A stretch of DNA of 36,164 bases from positions 1 through 36,164 of the forward strand of contig JBBTCW010000062.1 in the NCBI GenBank assembly GCA_038043025.1. Direction: 5' to 3'. This DNA comes from O2-02-FULL-42-9 sp038043025. Its GTDB lineage: Bacteria; Pseudomonadota; Gammaproteobacteria; UBA12402. The notes beneath the pieces were generated by a model that made no database searches, was not told where the DNA came from, and saw only the letters and a program-made list of their open reading frames with translations. This document shows, in pieces, positions 23,658-31,810 of the stretch. The number at the start of each line of letters is the position of its first letter. Positions within the stretch are counted from its first letter, which is position 1. A program made the position numbers and the translations under genes.

Positions 23658-24236
23658 ATGATAAAGTTTCAAGGGTTAGGGCATATCAGTTTAAATGTCG
23701 AAGATGTTGATGTTGCTGCAGAGTATTATTGCGATTTGTTTGGAGCTAAAAAATTACAAAAATTTCCGCACTTTAAAAATTTAGGTTGCGCAAAATCGGC
23801 AGGTTTTTTAAATAAACCCGAAGTGGTTAATGTTTCTATTGTTTTTTTAGAGATTCCGGGTACGCCCGTTAATTTAGAGCTGTGTTGCTATCATAGTCCG
23901 CTTGGCTTGCAGGAGATCAAACATTACAAAACCAATGACCTGGGTGGTCCGCGGCATATTTGTTTGCGTGTTGCTGATATTGACAAAGCTTTTGATTCCC
24001 TAAAAGGCAAAGAAGTGACTTTCATTAATCAATCGCCTGAATATAAGGCTTTTAAAATTGATGAAATTAAACCGTCTGAGTTTTATTTTTATGATGAATC
24101 ACTCGAAAATAATACAGAAGAAAAGCAAAAAGTTTGTGATATTATTGGTAATATTCGGTATTTTTATTTTATTGATAAATATGGCATTCAATGGGAGTTC
24201 GAGCAGGGGCATGATGATATAGGCTCTGAGCATTAG
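23658..24236 (+). CDS. VOC-superfamily (glyoxalase/bleomycin-resistance fold) protein
   Basis: A 192-residue protein with two betaalphabetabetabeta modules: GHISLNVEDVDVAAEYYCDLFGAKKL at the start and RHICLRVADIDKAFDSLKGKEV in the middle. It ends DKYGIQWEFEQ. Probable metal ligands are His9, Glu74, His100 and a Glu near residue 182, the usual two-His two-Glu set. The family includes glyoxalase I, dioxygenases, epimerases and antibiotic-binding proteins; the substrate cannot be told. AGAGGA precedes the ATG. It is convergent with mnmA, the gap being filled by hairpin repeats. Confidence 0.85.
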   Translation: MIKFQGLGHISLNVEDVDVAAEYYCDLFGAKKLQKFPHFKNLGCAKSAGFLNKPEVVNVSIVFLEIPGTPVNLELCCYHSPLGLQEIKHYKTNDLGGPRHICLRVADIDKAFDSLKGKEVTFINQSPEYKAFKIDEIKPSEFYFYDESLENNTEEKQKVCDIIGNIRYFYFIDKYGIQWEFEQGHDDIGSEH

Positions 24237-24264
24237 ACAATAAAAATAAAATGATTTTCTACTA

Positions 24265-24670
24265 CTGGATTCCGGACATTGTTGCGCAACGGCGCAACAA
24301 TTCCGGAATGACGAGACTTTGTTTTCCGTCATCCCGGAAAATCTGCGTAGCAGATTTATCCGGGATCCAGTCTTTGTCATCCCGCGACTTGATCGCGGGA
24401 TCCAGAAATTATATTAAAGATTACAATAACGGAGTACCGTTATTGTATATAATCACTGGATACCGGCTTTCGCCGGTATGACGAATGTCTGGATACTGCG
24501 GTTAAACCGCGGCATGACAAAAGAGCAAAGCTGTCATCCCGCGACTTGATCGCGGGATCCAGGGAATTCTTTAGTCCCGCACATTGATTCTCCTGGATTC
24601 CGGACATTGTTGCGCAACGGCGCAACAATTCCGGAATGACGAGATGCTGGCGGAACAATTCCGGAATGAC
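24265..24670. repeat. Cluster of palindromic mobile repeats (about 400 bp)
   Basis: Seven pieces can be seen. 24265-24313 is a lone right half with the TTGTTGCGC/GCGCAACAA hairpin. 24327-24370 is a left half with an AAATCTGC/GCAGATTT hairpin. 24376-24405 is a left half with CCCGCGA/TCGCGGG. 24456-24483 has a TACCGGC/GCCGGTA hairpin. 24488-24518 has a TGCGGTT/AACCGCG hairpin. 24533-24641 is a full unit of the family seen at 10135 and 10263. A final truncated tail follows. Many hairpins end in CGTCAT or ATGACG. This stretch holds no gene; it separates the convergent VOC and mnmA genes and may serve as a terminator for both. Confidence 0.85.
24423..24446. repeat. Perfect 10-bp-arm hairpin
   Basis: ACAATAACGG-AGTA-CCGTTATTGT inside the repeat cluster. 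It is unlike the neighbouring CGTCAT-type units. Confidence 0.6.
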
Positions 24671-24701
24671 GGGGGTGTGAAAATTACAAAATCACACCCC
24701 C
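24671..24701 (-). terminator. Hairpin spanning the mnmA stop codon
   Basis: GGGGGTGTGA (24671-24680) pairs perfectly with TCACACCCCC (24692-24701). The mnmA TAA lies in the 11-nt loop. There is no T-run after it, so it may protect the mRNA 3' end rather than terminate by itself. Confidence 0.45.
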
Positions 24702-25781
24702 GCCCAAACAAACGTCATCCTGATAAAATACAATCGATTGTCCTGGCGTGATGGCACGCTGGGGTTCGGGGAAGGTGATGTGAGCGATGCCGTTTTCGAT
24801 TTTTTCTACCATGCAATGTTGGTCGGTTTGACGATAGCGGATTTTGGCTGTGCAGTTGAATGGCAGCGCCGGCGCTTCTTCAGAAATCCAATGCAGTTGT
24901 GTCGCAGTGAGTGCGTTTGCAAATAATAAGGAATTATCGACGCCTTGATCGACGATTAACACATTGCGTTTCAAATCTTTTTTAACGACATACCAGGGTG
25001 ATTCGGGTGCATTTTTAACGCCGCCGATGCCGATGCCTTGGCGTTGGCCGATGGTGTAATACATGAGTCCATCGTGTTTGCCGATGATTTTGCCGTCAGG
25101 CGTTTCGATGTCTCCCGGTTTTGCGGGCAAATACTGGCTTAAGAATTTTTTAAAGTTGCGTTCACCAATAAAACAAATGCCGGTGCTGTCTTTTTTGTCG
25201 AAATTTCTGAAGCCCGCTGCTTTAGCTAATGTGCGTATTTCTGATTTTTGTAATTCGCCTACGGGGAAAAATGATTTTTCTAATTGTTGTTGGTTGATGA
25301 GATGTAAAAAATAACTTTGATCTTTGTTGGGATCGAAGCCTTTTAATAATCGATATTTATTATTCACTTTGTCTTTTCGAACGAAATGTCCGGTTGCAAT
25401 GCAATCGGCACCGAGTTTTATAGCGTAATTTAAAAACGCTTTAAACTTAATCTCTTTATTACATAATACATCGGGATTCGGTGTGCGACCGGCTTTATAT
25501 TCATCTAAAAAATAGGTAAAAACATTATCCCAATATTCAGTCGCAAAATTAACGGCGTGCAATCGAATACCCATGTGTTTGCAGACATTTTTGGCATCTG
25601 TAAAATCTTCGGCCGCGGAACATATACCGATGGGGATTTCTTCTTCATCTTCTTCCCAATTTTGCATAAAAAGGCCTTCGACGCGATAACCCTGCTGTTT
25701 TAAGAGCAGAGCAGCCACCGACGAATCGACGCCGCCGGACATGCCGACGATGATGAATATGTTTTTGTTTGATGTGTTCAT
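24684..25781 (-). CDS. mnmA: tRNA-specific 2-thiouridylase MnmA
   Basis: A 365-residue enzyme that puts sulphur on the wobble uridine (s2U34) of tRNA-Lys, tRNA-Glu and tRNA-Gln. The PP-loop is GMSGGVDSS (residues 13-21). The two catalytic cysteines are Cys107 (PNPDVLCNKEIKF) and Cys203 (STGICFIGERNF). DPNKDQSYFL is the conserved substrate loop. Length matches E. coli MnmA (368). No Shine-Dalgarno precedes the ATG. The 5' region is made of two copies of the CTCTGAGCTGAG repeat, and the last Val-Ile-Leu codons lie in a hairpin stem and loop. Confidence 0.97.
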   Translation of the reverse strand: MNTSNKNIFIIVGMSGGVDSSVAALLLKQQGYRVEGLFMQNWEEDEEEIPIGICSAAEDFTDAKNVCKHMGIRLHAVNFATEYWDNVFTYFLDEYKAGRTPNPDVLCNKEIKFKAFLNYAIKLGADCIATGHFVRKDKVNNKYRLLKGFDPNKDQSYFLHLINQQQLEKSFFPVGELQKSEIRTLAKAAGFRNFDKKDSTGICFIGERNFKKFLSQYLPAKPGDIETPDGKIIGKHDGLMYYTIGQRQGIGIGGVKNAPESPWYVVKKDLKRNVLIVDQGVDNSLLFANALTATQLHWISEEAPALPFNCTAKIRYRQTDQHCMVEKIENGIAHITFPEPQRAITPGQSIVFYQDDVCLGGGVIL

Positions 25782-25790
25782 AAAAAATAT

Positions 25791-25809
25791 GTCTCAGTTC
25801 AGAGGACGC
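25791..25809 (-). repeat. GCGTCCTCTGAACTGAGAC repeat copy upstream of mnmA
   Basis: On the minus strand GCGTCCTCTGAACTGAGAC ends nine bases before the mnmA ATG, so it would form the mRNA leader or core promoter. It is a variant of the copy at 25826. Confidence 0.6.
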
Positions 25810-25825
25810 TTCACTGTTATGACTC

Positions 25826-25858
25826 ATGCGAACAGACTGGTCTCAGCTCAGAGGACGC
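25826..25858 (-). repeat. 33-bp dispersed repeat, inverted copy
   Basis: Minus strand GCGTCCTCTGAGCTGAGACC followed by AGTCTGTTCGCAT. It matches the copy at 10389-10421 except for one base. It begins two bases after the stop of the DUF2799 gene. Confidence 0.7.
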
Positions 25859-25860
25859 AA

Positions 25861-26373
25861 TTACTTCGATTTAATTTGTCTGCCGGCATTCCAACCTGCC
25901 ATAAATTTTTCGCGTAAGTTAGAAGGACACACATCACCGGGTTCTAAACCCCCGACACCCATTTCATATCCGTGTTGATAGGTACAATAAGTTTGAATGC
26001 CGTAGTTATAGCCATCTAAATAGCTGTTTAACTCAAGCGGACTGCCGGCTGCCGGACAAAAATCGCCGCGAATGGTTTTGATTTTATCTTTAGAAGCGCC
26101 ATTGCGTCCATCGGTAACGCCTTCGTCTTTCGTTGGCGTGCAATATTGCTTAACCCCTGCATTCCAACCATTGCTATACAGTTCGGTGTTAATATTCATT
26201 TTGAATTTTAAACAATCTTGTTCACTTTGCGATAAGTCGCGCGGGTTTTTGCCGGCGGCGCCATCCATTACGCCTTCACCATACCAATTCATCGTTTGAC
26301 ATTCTTGTGGCATCAGATGATGTACGCACCCCGCGAGTAAAAATGTAAACGACAAAAGTAATAATTTTTTCAT
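25861..26373 (-). CDS. DUF2799-family lipoprotein
   Basis: A 170-residue lipoprotein with signal MKKLLLLSFTFLLAGC (lipobox LAGC, Cys16). The body repeats a motif of Cys, a Gly-rich turn and aromatic residues: MNWYGEGVMDGAAG, SNGWNAGVKQYCTPTKDEGVTDGRNG, LDGYNYGIQTYCTYQHGYEMGVGG and FMAGWNAGRQ. This is the layout of DUF2799, an envelope lipoprotein family with no known function. It starts 15 bp after the pntB stop and may be the tail of the transhydrogenase operon. The ribosome binding site is weak. Confidence 0.85.
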   Translation of the reverse strand: MKKLLLLSFTFLLAGCVHHLMPQECQTMNWYGEGVMDGAAGKNPRDLSQSEQDCLKFKMNINTELYSNGWNAGVKQYCTPTKDEGVTDGRNGASKDKIKTIRGDFCPAAGSPLELNSYLDGYNYGIQTYCTYQHGYEMGVGGLEPGDVCPSNLREKFMAGWNAGRQIKSK

Positions 26374-26388
26374 GTAGTCTTCGTGAAA

Positions 26389-27777
26389 TTAAAATTGTTT
26401 TACGGTTTGAATTAATTTACTGACCACGCCTTGCGCGTCACCAAATAACATATGTGTGTTGTCTAAGAAAAACAACGGGTTTTGTACGCCCGAAAACCCG
26501 GTGCCTTCGCCACGTTTGACCGCAAAAATATCTTTCGCTTTATCAACATTTAAAATGGGCATGCCATAAATCGGGCTGTCTTTTTTATTGCGCGCATCGG
26601 GATTGACAACATCATTTGCGCCGATGACAATCGCGACATCGGTTGTGGCGAATTCATCATTGATTTCTTCTAAATCAAAAATCAAATCGTATGGTACGCC
26701 CGCTTCGGCTAACAACACATTCATATGGCCTGGCATGCGTCCAGCAACGGGGTGAATGGCAAATTTCACAGTGATATTTTTTTCTAATAATAATTTGGCA
26801 AGTTCCCACACTTTATGTTGTGCTTGCGCAACGGCCATTCCGTAACCGGGGACAATAACGATTTTGGAGGCGTAAGCGAGCATTGATGCAGCATCGTTAA
26901 TTTCCATGGGTTTCATTTCACCGGTTGTTTCACCGCTGCCCGATGCAGTTTCACCAAAATTACTAAATAAAATATTGGCCATCGAACGATTCATTGCGCG
27001 AGCCATGAGTTGTGTGAGCAAGGTGCCGGCTGAACCCACAATGGTGCCGGCAATAATCATGGCGGGATTTTGCAACGCAAATCCTTCTGCGGCAACCGCT
27101 AAACCGGTTAATGCATTGTACAGTGAAATAATGACGGGCATATCTGCGCCTCCAATGGGCACCGTTATGGCGACGCCGAGTAATAAACTGATGGCAAATA
27201 ACGAGGATAAGAGCCATAAATTATTAGGCACGAGGACAACATACACGGCGAGCGTGATCATGCCGATGAAAATGAGCGCATTCACTAATTTTTGTTGATA
27301 GAAACGCCAGGCTTTTTTCATCCAACCTTGTAATTTTAAAAATGCAATTAAACTGCCGCTAAATGAAATGCTGCCAATCAACGCGCCGACGATGGTGATG
27401 ATCATCAAGGTATCGGAATTCGTTGTGGTTGCGCGCAGTAATTCAATCGCCGAAATCGTGGCGGCTGAACCGCCGCCTAATCCGTTAAATAATGCAATCA
27501 TTTGTGGCATGTCGGTTATTTTAACTTTTTTACCCGCATAAAGCGCCAGGCCCCCGCCGATTAAGATCGCAATCAACATTAAAGGGATATGCGCTATCTC
27601 TGGATCGGCCAAGGTGGCAACCGTTGCGAGAAACATCCCGAGACCCGCCCAAATAATGCCGCGTTTTGCGGTCACCGGCGAGCTCATGCCCTTTAAACCG
27701 AAAATAAACAATATGATTGCGATGAAATAAGAGACCGTAATGATGTTCGGCATCAAATTTGTAATGAATGCGCTCAT
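26389..27777 (-). CDS. pntB: NAD(P) transhydrogenase subunit beta
   Basis: A 462-residue subunit, the same size as E. coli PntB. The N-terminal two-thirds contains eight to nine membrane helices of the proton channel. The C-terminal domain III binds NADP(H): VPGYGMAVAQAQH (about 309-321) is its dinucleotide loop, and KRGEGTGFSGVQNPLFF is the family-specific lid segment. With PntA it uses the proton gradient to drive hydride transfer from NADH to NADP+. The start overlaps the pntAb stop by one base (TAATG). Confidence 0.97.
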   Translation of the reverse strand: MSAFITNLMPNIITVSYFIAIILFIFGLKGMSSPVTAKRGIIWAGLGMFLATVATLADPEIAHIPLMLIAILIGGGLALYAGKKVKITDMPQMIALFNGLGGGSAATISAIELLRATTTNSDTLMIITIVGALIGSISFSGSLIAFLKLQGWMKKAWRFYQQKLVNALIFIGMITLAVYVVLVPNNLWLLSSLFAISLLLGVAITVPIGGADMPVIISLYNALTGLAVAAEGFALQNPAMIIAGTIVGSAGTLLTQLMARAMNRSMANILFSNFGETASGSGETTGEMKPMEINDAASMLAYASKIVIVPGYGMAVAQAQHKVWELAKLLLEKNITVKFAIHPVAGRMPGHMNVLLAEAGVPYDLIFDLEEINDEFATTDVAIVIGANDVVNPDARNKKDSPIYGMPILNVDKAKDIFAVKRGEGTGFSGVQNPLFFLDNTHMLFGDAQGVVSKLIQTVKQF

Positions 27778-28070
27778 TATTTATCTCCCTTCTTTTTAAA
27801 CATGGCGAGCATGCGTTCGGTCACCACATAACCGCCGACGACATTGCCAGCGGCCAGCATGACAGAAATAAATCCGATGATTTCAGTGGTTAAGGAATTG
27901 GCTTCAGACAGCGCGACCATCGCGCCGACGAGCACAATGCCGTGAACGAAGTTCGAGCCAGACATCAGTGGCGTATGTAAAATAACGGGTACGCGCGAAA
28001 TAATTTCGTAACCGGTGAATGCAGCCAAGACAACAATATATATTGCAATATAACCTTCGAAGCTAATCAT
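27777..28070 (-). CDS. pntAb: NAD(P) transhydrogenase subunit alpha, part 2 (membrane domain)
   Basis: A 97-residue protein with three membrane spans. It corresponds to the C-terminal membrane part of E. coli PntA. PVILHTPLMSGSNFVHGIVLVGAM is the family-typical segment. A split alpha subunit is common in alphaproteobacteria and some gammaproteobacteria. It overlaps pntAa (ATGA at 28067-28070) and pntB, giving equimolar coupled translation. Confidence 0.95.
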   Translation of the reverse strand: MISFEGYIAIYIVVLAAFTGYEIISRVPVILHTPLMSGSNFVHGIVLVGAMVALSEANSLTTEIIGFISVMLAAGNVVGGYVVTERMLAMFKKKGDK

Positions 28071-29191
28071 TTGGTTTCTCCTTCTACGATTTGGCGAATT
28101 TTTTCATTCACAATTTTTCCGTCATGTGTCACTGCTGTTTGCGCAATGATTTCATCATCCCAATTTAGTTGCACCTGTCCCTCTTTAATGATCAGTTGTA
28201 ATAAATTAAAAATATTTTTACTATACATTTCGCTGGCATGGATGGCTAACGAACTGGGCACGTTGGTGGGCCCGCAAATGGTGATGCCGTGGTAATCAAT
28301 CGTTTTGTTGGGTTCAGTTAATTCGCAGTTGCCACCTAATTCGGCGACTAAATCAACAATGACGCTGCCTGGACGCATTTGATCGAGAATTTCTTTTGTA
28401 ATAATGATGGGCGCTTTTTTGCCAGGCACACCGGCCGTACAGATGATGGCGTCAGCGGATACAAAATGTTTAGTCAGAGCAGCTTTTTGTTTACGTTTTT
28501 CATCGTCTGTTAATTCGCGGGCATAACCGCCGGTGCCAGTTGCCGCCACATCGATTTGAATAAAACGTGCGCCGAGGGATTCCGCTTGCTCTTTGGTTTC
28601 GGGGCGGACATCATACGCTTCGACAATGGCGCCTAAACGATGCGCGGTGGCAATGGCCTGCAAGCCGGCGACGCCAACACCGATAATTAATATTTTTGAA
28701 GGACGAATCGTGCCAGCCGCAGTTGTTAACATGGGCAATAGTTTAGATAAGGTGTTTGCAGCAATGAGAGCGCCTTTGTATCCAGCGATGGAGGCTTGTG
28801 AAGATAACGCATCCATATTTTGTGCGCGTGAAATACGCGGAATCATTTCCATTCCAAAACTCGTGATCTTTTTTGCAACGAGTTTTTTTACTAAATCGAT
28901 TTGTTGATAAGGATTCAAAAATGAAATTAAAATGGCGCCGGATTTCATTTGACCAATTTCATCGAGATTCGGCGGCTGCACTTTGATCAAAATATCCGCT
29001 TTTGCGTAAATATTTTTCTCGATTTGTGTGTTGGTGTAGTCGGTATCTTTCTGGAAGATATGCTCACCCATGCTCGATTCGATAGCGATGTTGAGTCCGA
29101 GTGCGCTGAATTTTTTTATTAAAGAAGGAACGAGTGCGGTACGTTTCTCGCCCGGATATGTCTCTTTGGGTATGGCCAGTGTGAGAGTCAT
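28067..29191 (-). CDS. pntAa: NAD(P) transhydrogenase subunit alpha, part 1 (NAD-binding domain)
   Basis: A 374-residue soluble domain I, related to alanine dehydrogenase. The N-terminus is IPKETYPGEKRTALVPSLIKKF, a family hallmark. The Rossmann loop is IGVGVAGLQAIATAHRLGAIVEAYDVRPE (about 170-200), with Asp of YDVRPE positioned to prefer NAD(H). GGYARELTDDE is the mobile loop region. GGAG sits eight bases before the ATG. It is divergent from gnd across 165 bp, so two NADPH-related units share one control region. Confidence 0.96.
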   Translation of the reverse strand: MTLTLAIPKETYPGEKRTALVPSLIKKFSALGLNIAIESSMGEHIFQKDTDYTNTQIEKNIYAKADILIKVQPPNLDEIGQMKSGAILISFLNPYQQIDLVKKLVAKKITSFGMEMIPRISRAQNMDALSSQASIAGYKGALIAANTLSKLLPMLTTAAGTIRPSKILIIGVGVAGLQAIATAHRLGAIVEAYDVRPETKEQAESLGARFIQIDVAATGTGGYARELTDDEKRKQKAALTKHFVSADAIICTAGVPGKKAPIIITKEILDQMRPGSVIVDLVAELGGNCELTEPNKTIDYHGITICGPTNVPSSLAIHASEMYSKNIFNLLQLIIKEGQVQLNWDDEIIAQTAVTHDGKIVNEKIRQIVEGETK

Positions 29192-29304
29192 TGTGGATCT
29201 CCATCAAGTGTTAATTTGCACATATTACATATCAATATTGAATCATATTCTGAGCGAAATACAACCCTCCTTCAGACTCATTTCATATTGGAAAACTCTG
29301 ATAC

Positions 29305-29333
29305 TTGACCGCTGGAGCCAGGAACTATATTCT
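29305..29333 (+). promoter_or_regulatory. Candidate sigma70 promoter of gnd-zwf-pgl
   Basis: TTGACC (29305-29310), a 17-base spacer and TATTCT (29328-29333). AGGAG follows just before the gnd start. The divergent pntAa gene must have its promoter in the same 165-bp gap. Confidence 0.5.
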
Positions 29334-29356
29334 AATATTTTAATGTAGGAGATACA

Positions 29357-30259
29357 ATGATGGATATAGGCGTGATTGGCTTGGGTCGAATGGGTATGAA
29401 CATGGTCTTTCGTCTGTTAGAAGGGCGGCACCGTGTCGTAGCGTATAACCGTAGCCCTGAAAAAACAGATGTTGCAGTCTCAAAAGGGGCAAAAGGCGCA
29501 AAAACCTTAGAAGAATTAGTTAAAGCATTGCCTACGCCGCGCGTGGTGTGGATGATGGTGCCAGCAGGTCAAACAACGACCAATATGTTGGAACAATTGT
29601 TTCCATTATTATCGCCTAACGATATTGTGGTTGACGGGGGCAATTCAAATTATAAAGATTCCATGGTGCGTGCGCGGCTATGCAAAAAACATAATCTTCA
29701 TTTTTTAGACATTGGTGTGAGTGGTGGTGTGTGGGGATTAAAAATTGGATATTGTATGATGGCCGGTGGCGATAAAAAGATTTTCGATTATGTCGAGCCA
29801 CTCTTAAAAACATTGGCGCCACCCGATGGGTATGCCTATATGGGTGATCATGGTTCGGGCCATTATGTTAAAATGATTCATAATGGTATCGAGTATGCTT
29901 TGTTGCAAGCTTACGGCGAAGGGTTTGAAATTTTAAAAGCAAAAAAAGAATTTAATTTAGATTTGCATAAAATTTCACATTTATGGAATCAGGGAAGTGT
30001 TGTGCGTTCTTGGTTGTTGGAGTTGGCCGAAAATGCCTTATCGAATGATCCCACATTAGATTTAATTCAAGGCTATGTTGAGGATTCGGGTGAAGGTCGT
30101 TGGACGGTGCAAGAAGCCATAGATCAAGACGTTGATGCGCCAACGATTGTGTTGTCATTGTTGCAGCGATTTCGTTCTCGCAAGTCCGAGTCATTTAGTG
30201 CAAAGTTTATTGCCGCGTTGCGCAACCAATTTGGTGGCCATGCGGTCAAGAAAAAGTAA
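29357..30259 (+). CDS. gnd: 6-phosphogluconate dehydrogenase, short (about 300-residue) type
   Basis: A 300-residue enzyme that oxidises and decarboxylates 6-phosphogluconate to ribulose 5-phosphate. The nucleotide fold starts GVIGLGRMGMNM. GGNSNYKDS, GVSGGVWGL, catalytic Lys172 and the MIHNG block are present. This is the short class, lacking the long C-terminal helices of E. coli Gnd (468 residues). The turn after the second strand reads YNRSPEK. An Asn-Arg-Ser/Thr here usually selects NADP, whereas NAD-type short enzymes have Asp, so NADP use is inferred. AGGAG precedes the ATG at 29357, and an ATG at 29360 is an alternative. It lies nine bases before zwf. Confidence 0.94.
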   Translation: MMDIGVIGLGRMGMNMVFRLLEGRHRVVAYNRSPEKTDVAVSKGAKGAKTLEELVKALPTPRVVWMMVPAGQTTTNMLEQLFPLLSPNDIVVDGGNSNYKDSMVRARLCKKHNLHFLDIGVSGGVWGLKIGYCMMAGGDKKIFDYVEPLLKTLAPPDGYAYMGDHGSGHYVKMIHNGIEYALLQAYGEGFEILKAKKEFNLDLHKISHLWNQGSVVRSWLLELAENALSNDPTLDLIQGYVEDSGEGRWTVQEAIDQDVDAPTIVLSLLQRFRSRKSESFSAKFIAALRNQFGGHAVKKK

Positions 30260-30268
30260 GGATAAGTT

Positions 30269-31810
30269 ATGTCAAGACAAACGTCCAAGGTCATTAAAAG
30301 TCAATTTTTATCGGTTTGCCAAATGAATGATTCATTTAAGCCGCAGCCATTTTTAATGATTGTATTTGGTGGGGCAGGCGATTTAAGTCGCCGCAAATTA
30401 TTGCCGGCATTATATCATTTATATTGTGATAAACAGATTGTGGATTTTATTATTTTGGGGGTGGGGCGTACAGAACGTTCAGACGAAGAGTATCGCGTTG
30501 AAATGGGCGAGTATGTATCTCGGTATTCGGGCGATCTTTTTGATAAAGCCAAGTGGGAGTCATTTGCCAGCCATTTGCGTTATATCTCGGGCGATGTGAG
30601 CGATGCGAAACTCTATGTAGCGTTACGCACGCAGACCGATAGCCTCATGAAAAAAATAGGCATGAATAACCTCTTGTATTATTTATCTGTGCCGATCGGT
30701 GTTGTATCCGTGATTATTGATCAGATGGCGCAGCAAAGAAGTTGGTTAAAGCAAAAACAGTCAAAAGTAATTATTGAAAAACCATTTGGCAAAGATCGTG
30801 ATTCAGCAAAAGCATTAAACACAAAGGTGCTGGAGGTTTTTGAAGAATCACAGATTTATCGTATTGATCATTATCTCGGGAAAGAAACAGTACAAAATAT
30901 TTTGTTTTTTCGTTTTGCCAATAGTATTTTCGAGCCGATTTGGAAACGTAATTATATTGACCACGTTGAAATTTCAGTGACGGAAAGCGAAGGAGTTGGG
31001 ACGCGAGGAGATTTTTACGAAGAGTCTGGCATCATTCGTGATGTCGTGCAAAATCATTTGTTGCAATTGGTTTCCTTAGTGGCGATGGAGCCGCCGGTGG
31101 GTTTTGAAGCCAATTTAATTCGTGATGAAAAATTAAAGGTATATCGCTCTATACGACAATTTACACCGGAAGAAATTGCAGAAAATACCGTGATTGGGCA
31201 ATATGGTGCAGGTACTGTTGATGAAAAGACAGCAGTTGCCTATCGAAAAGAAGCGAAAGTTAATTCAAAATCGGTGACGCCTACGTTTTTTGCAGGTCGA
31301 TTTTTTGTGGATAACTGGCGTTTAGCGGGCGTGCCCATTTATGTGCGTACGGGTAAGCGGTTAAAAAAGCGCGTCACTGAATTGGTGGTTTATTTTAAAC
31401 ATCCGCCGTTGAAATTATTGGGATGTGGACATGAAGAAATGCCGCCCAATGCGGTGGTGATGAGTATTACGCCGCATGAATCAATTAATATTTGTTTTAG
31501 TGTTAAGCTGCCGGGCATGGTGGATCGCGCCTATCCGGTCAAAATGTCATTTGATTATCAAGAAACCTTTGGTCGAGATTATTCGCCTTACGAACGGTTA
31601 TTGATTGATTGCATGAAGGGCGATCAAACGTTATTTCCGGGCGCGGAAGAAATTGAGTGCATGTGGTCGATTGTCGATCCGATTATTCGTTATTGGGAGG
31701 AAAAAGGGGATAAACATCTGCCGATTTATGAAGCGGGCACATGGGGACCTGAAGCAGCGGATCGATTGATGCAAGAAGACGGAAATGAATGGCGTTGTTA
31801 TGAGAAATAA
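30269..31810 (+). CDS. zwf: Glucose-6-phosphate 1-dehydrogenase
   Basis: A 513-residue enzyme for the first step of the oxidative pentose phosphate pathway (glucose 6-phosphate to 6-phosphogluconolactone, making NADPH). The coenzyme loop is FGGAGDLSRRKLLPALY, with Arg residues typical of NADP binding. EKPFGKD and the substrate motif RIDHYLGKE (198-206) are present, and the catalytic His263 is in VVQNHLLQL. The N-terminus is about 20 residues longer than in E. coli. The ATG at 30269 is kept because AAGGA precedes it; the ATG at 30323 lacks such a site. It overlaps pgl by 26 bases. Confidence 0.97.
   Translation: MSRQTSKVIKSQFLSVCQMNDSFKPQPFLMIVFGGAGDLSRRKLLPALYHLYCDKQIVDFIILGVGRTERSDEEYRVEMGEYVSRYSGDLFDKAKWESFASHLRYISGDVSDAKLYVALRTQTDSLMKKIGMNNLLYYLSVPIGVVSVIIDQMAQQRSWLKQKQSKVIIEKPFGKDRDSAKALNTKVLEVFEESQIYRIDHYLGKETVQNILFFRFANSIFEPIWKRNYIDHVEISVTESEGVGTRGDFYEESGIIRDVVQNHLLQLVSLVAMEPPVGFEANLIRDEKLKVYRSIRQFTPEEIAENTVIGQYGAGTVDEKTAVAYRKEAKVNSKSVTPTFFAGRFFVDNWRLAGVPIYVRTGKRLKKRVTELVVYFKHPPLKLLGCGHEEMPPNAVVMSITPHESINICFSVKLPGMVDRAYPVKMSFDYQETFGRDYSPYERLLIDCMKGDQTLFPGAEEIECMWSIVDPIIRYWEEKGDKHLPIYEAGTWGPEAADRLMQEDGNEWRCYEK

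Noticed and set aside
24265..24670. CRISPR array
   Set aside because: Repeats are hairpins of different lengths and sequences, with no constant repeat/unique spacer alternation and no cas genes nearby.
25645..25827. 60-residue minus-strand frame starting in the mnmA leader
   Set aside because: It runs in another frame through the conserved mnmA PP-loop, and its N-terminus is translated repeat sequence.
27777..29191. Frameshifted pntA
   Set aside because: The split into a 374-residue and a 97-residue protein with ATGA overlap and intact domains is a known natural arrangement, not a mutation.
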